Shown: positions 60,141 through 64,000 of the stretch, in pieces
How the letters are laid out: the number at the start of each line of letters is the position of its first letter
How positions within the stretch are numbered: the first letter of the stretch is position 1
Source: Sinohyriopsis cumingii
Taxonomy: Eukaryota > Mollusca > Bivalvia > Unionida > Unionidae
DNA length: 64,000 nucleotides
Assembly (NCBI GenBank): GCA_028554795.2
Contig: CM068839.1
Location: 89,996,182-90,060,181 of the forward strand
Direction of reading: 5' to 3'
The notes under the pieces: model-generated
What the model saw: the letters and a program-made list of their open reading frames with translations, nothing else
Told to the model about the DNA's origin: nothing
The model's database searches: none
Position numbers and translations under genes: made by a program

Positions 60141-61463
60141 CATGGTCACTGTGACTCTTAAGAAAAATGGATTTTGTTTAATAACTTTTGTTCAAGAGTA
60201 ATTTTCTTTCACTTCAGGATAAGTAAGAAACATTCAAATTTGTTGGTTTGAACGTCACATGTATGCATCATGGTAAGTCTAAAACGAAATAAGATGATAC
60301 CTGCCAGCCAATATCATTTTATGTAATGATTATAATTGTATAAATTGAATTATCTCTTATGCTCACCTGTGCATGGATTATCCATGTAGGTGCATTAATA
60401 GAAATAACATGAAATGGAGCAATAATAACTGTTTGTCCCTTCTAAACCCATATCCACAAACATCAACGTGTATGGGATTAGATAAATGAAATTGGCTTTT
60501 CAATCAGGCTCAGTGGAAATTTTGATAGTACATTGTTTTATATAGTTTTCATCGGTATATTCGATGTTTCAGTTTTGGTACTAATCCACTTGGATTTTCC
60601 CATTTGTGACAAGAACACAAACTAGTTGGATATGAAGGTTATTAACAAAAATAAATATAAATTTCTTCATACAATTTATTTGTGATTTAGACATACAAAC
60701 TCTAGATTACTCTTCAGTTTCAGTTTTTGTAGATTTTTGTGTCGCTGAAATCAATTTTAGTGTTATTTGACATTTGGACTTGCACTCATTTCGTTGCAGC
60801 ATTAGTAGCTTTAGATGTTTAACACACACCTTATTTAGGTGGAACGGAAAATATCTGAGGTTTTTTGTCGGTGGATGTTATCACGAAAGTTGAGACATAC
60901 CCTTTTATAGGTATTTACTCCATATATCGCTTTTCACTTGGTCAGTATGGACCGTGGGACTATCCAATGTATGGACAATATACAGCTGCAAGTGTCTTTA
61001 GGGTCAATGCTGTTTGCTTGAAATTACATAGTATCACCTGTCTTAAAAGACCACCCCAGCTGCCGAAAATCATAGTCTCTCAAGACAGATTATAATACTG
61101 TATGATTAAAAAATATATGCATTGAGAATTATTTGGTCTCAAGACTGGTGGTATTTCAAATCGGTAGTCTCTTAAAATGGGTTTTTACTATAAAATGATC
61201 AATAATGACCCCACATTTTGAACAACAAACTGAGACTCAAAGTCCAAATCTTTGACATTCTACAATAGTGTTTTGAATAAAGTTAGGATCATATAAGATT
61301 CAGATTTTTCTTAACTATTGTTTCTGTACCAGACTGACAAATTTCAGTGCTGTATAAGCTACATGTCTTTACAATTTATAATTGATTGTTTTTAAAGAAA
61401 GGTTTTGGCTTATGTTTTGATGGATTTATGCTGACAGTGTCAGATCTTTGTTTATTTTTGCAG

Positions 61464-61531
61464 ATGACCAGACAAGAACTCAAGATGATACCAGGAATGA
61501 CATCAAGTTGTATATGCGCATAGATAAAACT
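61464..61531 (+). CDS. Possible further SLC49A4-like exon
   Basis: Acceptor TTTTTGCAG ending at 61463 with a good T tract, weak donor ACT|GTACGT at 61532. In one frame it reads DDQTRTQDDTRNDIKLYMRI, which resembles the family's segment before the sixth membrane helix. It does not join in frame directly to the exon ending at 53131, so an intermediate exon is required or the call is wrong. Confidence 0.3.
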
Positions 61532-62159
61532 GTACGTTCCACAATATATTGTAACTGACAAAATATTCATCAACGTAGTTTCCATGGATTTAGTGAGGAA
61601 ACTGAATTCGGAAACTTTTTTGCACTATAGATATGGAGGAGTTTGTATTATGTATGCAAATGTTCAGATGGAATTAGACTTTAAGCTTGCAAATACTGTT
61701 AGTCTTACTTTTCATTGAAATTATCACTGGATTGATCTGGATAAAAGTGTAAAAACGACATAACCCATTTTATTTTGAAGAAAGTTATAATGGTCAGTAC
61801 AAAATGACTCTCTAATATACACTGATGATTGTTTATTTGACATAATGCACAAAAGACTCTATCATCATTTTAGTGCTGTTTGTGCTGTTTTTTGTTTTTG
61901 TTGTTGCTCTTGGTACAGTTGACATTATAATGTAACTATTAGTATTGTGGTTTTTTTAAATATATATGCAATCTGTGTACTTGTCTGTTTTGATTGTCAT
62001 AATTGTTTTATGTTGCATTGGTAAAATAACTCATCAAGAACTAATGTTTTTTTATGTTACCCAGACTAGTGACATTAAAAAAGGTTATTGTACATTAAGA
62101 AGACCCAGCTCAAATTTGATTTTAACCATTTTCACAAAGGTTTTTACATAGTTGTGGCC

Positions 62160-62780
62160 CCTGTTTGATTACAACTTTGGCTTTCTATTTAGATTTTATT
62201 CAGTAGCTTTTAAAGAACTTGGAGTGTAATCAGATTTGGTATGAGGCTTTACATTTTATCCATTTTCTGAAAAATATTCTATATGTTATTGCCCTAATTT
62301 GACTTAGAATTTTCTTTTCCTTTTCATTTTGACTAAGTAACTTTTGAGGGACTTAATGAATTGAAAACAAATTTTATTTGAGATTTACATTGAAAAGATG
62401 AAGGTCAGGTTTGATTGCTATTATCAAAATTTTATGGAATTGTGACCCATGTTTGACTTGGAACTTTACCATTCCATTTTATTTCTGCTTCGGACCAGCC
62501 TGGGTCAGCAACCATGGTGTGTCCTTGGGCAAGGCACTTTACTCCAATGCCCTGGCATTAATTGAGCTAGACTTTTGTTAATGTGCCATGAAGCACCAAA
62601 CCAAAAACCAAATTAACCCAAATCATTTCTGTTTAATAACTTTTGATGGACTTAATTGTGTGTTATAAATGTTTGTCTGATGCTTTTCCTGAAGAGGACA
62701 TAGGTCAACTTTTTTGGATATGTTACAGGGTTTGACCCTTGTTAAAATTTGAATTTTGTTGAATTTTGTTACTAAATTTT
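62160..62780. repeat. Degenerate 145-bp repeat with an inserted short element
   Basis: Units begin near 62160, 62298 and 62446, each with a TTTGAYTTRGAACTTT-type phrase followed by AGTAACTTTTGADGGACTTA. The third unit is split by 62490-62624, a different sequence with GTGTCCTTGGGCAAGGCACT, a phrase common in animal SINE bodies. ATTTCTG stands on both sides of the insert. Confidence 0.6.
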
Positions 62781-62819
62781 CACTGAAAAAGTTTGTTGGA
62801 CCTGGTGTATTTGAGCCTG

Positions 62820-64000
62820 TTTCTCCGGATTTCTTTTATATAATCCTGACATGAAGGGCAGTGGCAGATGCTTTATCTGCTCGGAAAATGGACGCACCCG
62901 CCCATCCACGAGTCTCCTGCTACCTTGCAGGTTGGCTATGCAGGTCGGCTTTGGTTAGCCAAAGGCTAAGGGAGTAAACCCTAAAAGAAAATCCGGAGTG
63001 GAGACCCTATGGCAGCTGGACGATGTACTACATCCCCCTCTGGCATCTCCTTGGTCTGGAGAGGGATGGGCTCTGCCAGACGACTTTTGCCCAAGACACA
63101 CTGATAATGCTGGACAAATCTGAGCTTACAATACCGGATCGGTCGTCGCCCGGGTCAACAAGGACCGCGCCTGCCGTTGTTCACCAGGACGGAGGTGACA
63201 AGTGTGCTACTGGTACTATGCATACAATCAGAGCGAGAGACAACATTGCCATCGCCACCTGGAACATTAGAACTCTGTCGCAAGTAGGAAGACTCCAAGA
63301 GTTGACACATGAGCTGGAACACTACACATGGCACATTCTGTGAAGTTAGATGGAAATCCCTAGGAGAACACCAAACCGAAGATGGGCACATATTATACTA
63401 TAGTGGAGAGTGTGACAAGTCCATAAATGGAGTAGGCTTCCTTGTGAACAAAGCCATCAAGGGATCTATGCTGGAATGCTGCCCCATATCTAGCAGAATC
63501 ATTTTCATTCGTCTGAAAGCATCTCCCTTTGATATCACAATTATCCAAGTCTACGCTCCAATACTGATCATGATGATGAAGAAATAGAGGAGTTTTACAA
63601 CAAACTACAGGGTATTCTAAACATGGTCAGTAAGAAAGATATCCTCATTGTCCAAGGAGACTGGAATGCCAAAGTTGGCAAAGACGCTCTAAAAGACTGG
63701 GAGGTACATTGTGGACCTTCTTGCAATGAGCTTTCCAATGAAAAAGGGAGACGACTGCTCGAGTTCGCAAGCTACAACAACTTGGTACTAGCCAACACCC
63801 TGGGACAACATAAAGCTTCACGATGCTGGACATGACACTCACCAAATGGAACCCATCACAACCAGATCGACTACATACTGGTTCAAAACCGTTACCGATC
63901 TGGGATCAAGAGAGCAAAAACAAGGACATTCCCAACAACATTCCAGCTGAACTTATCAAGAATAGGGGAGAATCAATGAAAGAGCTACAAACAAAAATTT
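62820..64000 (+). mobile_element. RTE-type LINE, 5' part, damaged, runs off the window
   Basis: The 5' leader (62820-63020) is followed by the endonuclease in pieces: IATWNIRTLSQVGRLQELT (about 63251), GVGFLVNKAIKGSM, DITIIQVYAP, QGDWNAKVGKDA (63655) and HNQIDYILVQNRYRSG (63860). These are the conserved blocks of RTE/BovB-like endonucleases. At about 63930 the reading jumps to NIPAELIKNRGESMKELQ, which belongs to the start of the reverse transcriptase, so the linker has been deleted. At least two frameshifts are present. Confidence 0.85.

Overview
The window is eukaryotic nuclear DNA, AT-rich and loaded with repeats. The evidence is GT-AG introns splitting a recognisable animal transporter gene, tRNA-derived SINEs with target-site duplications, non-LTR and Penelope-type retroelement remnants, a Mutator-like transposase relic and many mini- and microsatellites. 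An aquatic invertebrate, most likely a mollusc (bivalve-like), fits best; that is inference from the style of the repeats and of the viral insert.

Bases 1 to about 9,520 are the most unusual part: a block of compact, virus-like genes without introns, running off the left edge. Two genes point right (an HNH endonuclease and an unknown 128-aa protein). They meet, across an AT-rich repeat cluster at 2,460-2,960, a leftward series: an 86-aa unknown, a small beta-rich protein, a phage-type fibre protein, an adenovirus-type protease, a small pX-like protein, a double-jelly-roll-type capsid protein, a basic minor/core protein and a coiled-coil structural protein. This is the morphogenesis module of a Polinton/adintovirus-like element. 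Several genes carry frameshifts or stops, and a SINE has landed in the protease, so this is an endogenous, decaying copy. Three genes share the same 11-mer ATTATATAATG ending in the start codon, and others have similar TATA runs just upstream, which suggests a common promoter. A nested inverted repeat at 9,273-9,516 may mark the right border. No polymerase, integrase or packaging ATPase is visible here.

From 9.5 to 23 kb lie older mobile elements: a decayed LINE (minus strand), a SINE, a Penelope-like GIY-YIG fragment bracketed by inverted copies of a ribozyme-like motif, and at 18.2-21.9 kb a multi-gene cassette with two divergent promoter regions, a two-knuckle CCHC protein and a Mutator-like transposase relic.

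From about 34 to 61 kb runs a host gene on the plus strand, an SLC49A4 (DIRC2)-like major-facilitator transporter. Four exons are well supported (38,598-53,131) and two are tentative. Its introns hold SINEs, a hAT-like MITE, large 29-, 42- and 71-bp arrays and microsatellites. The right end (62.8-64 kb) is the 5' part of an RTE-type LINE with an internal deletion, running off the window. Stretches not listed were read and showed only non-coding AT-rich sequence.
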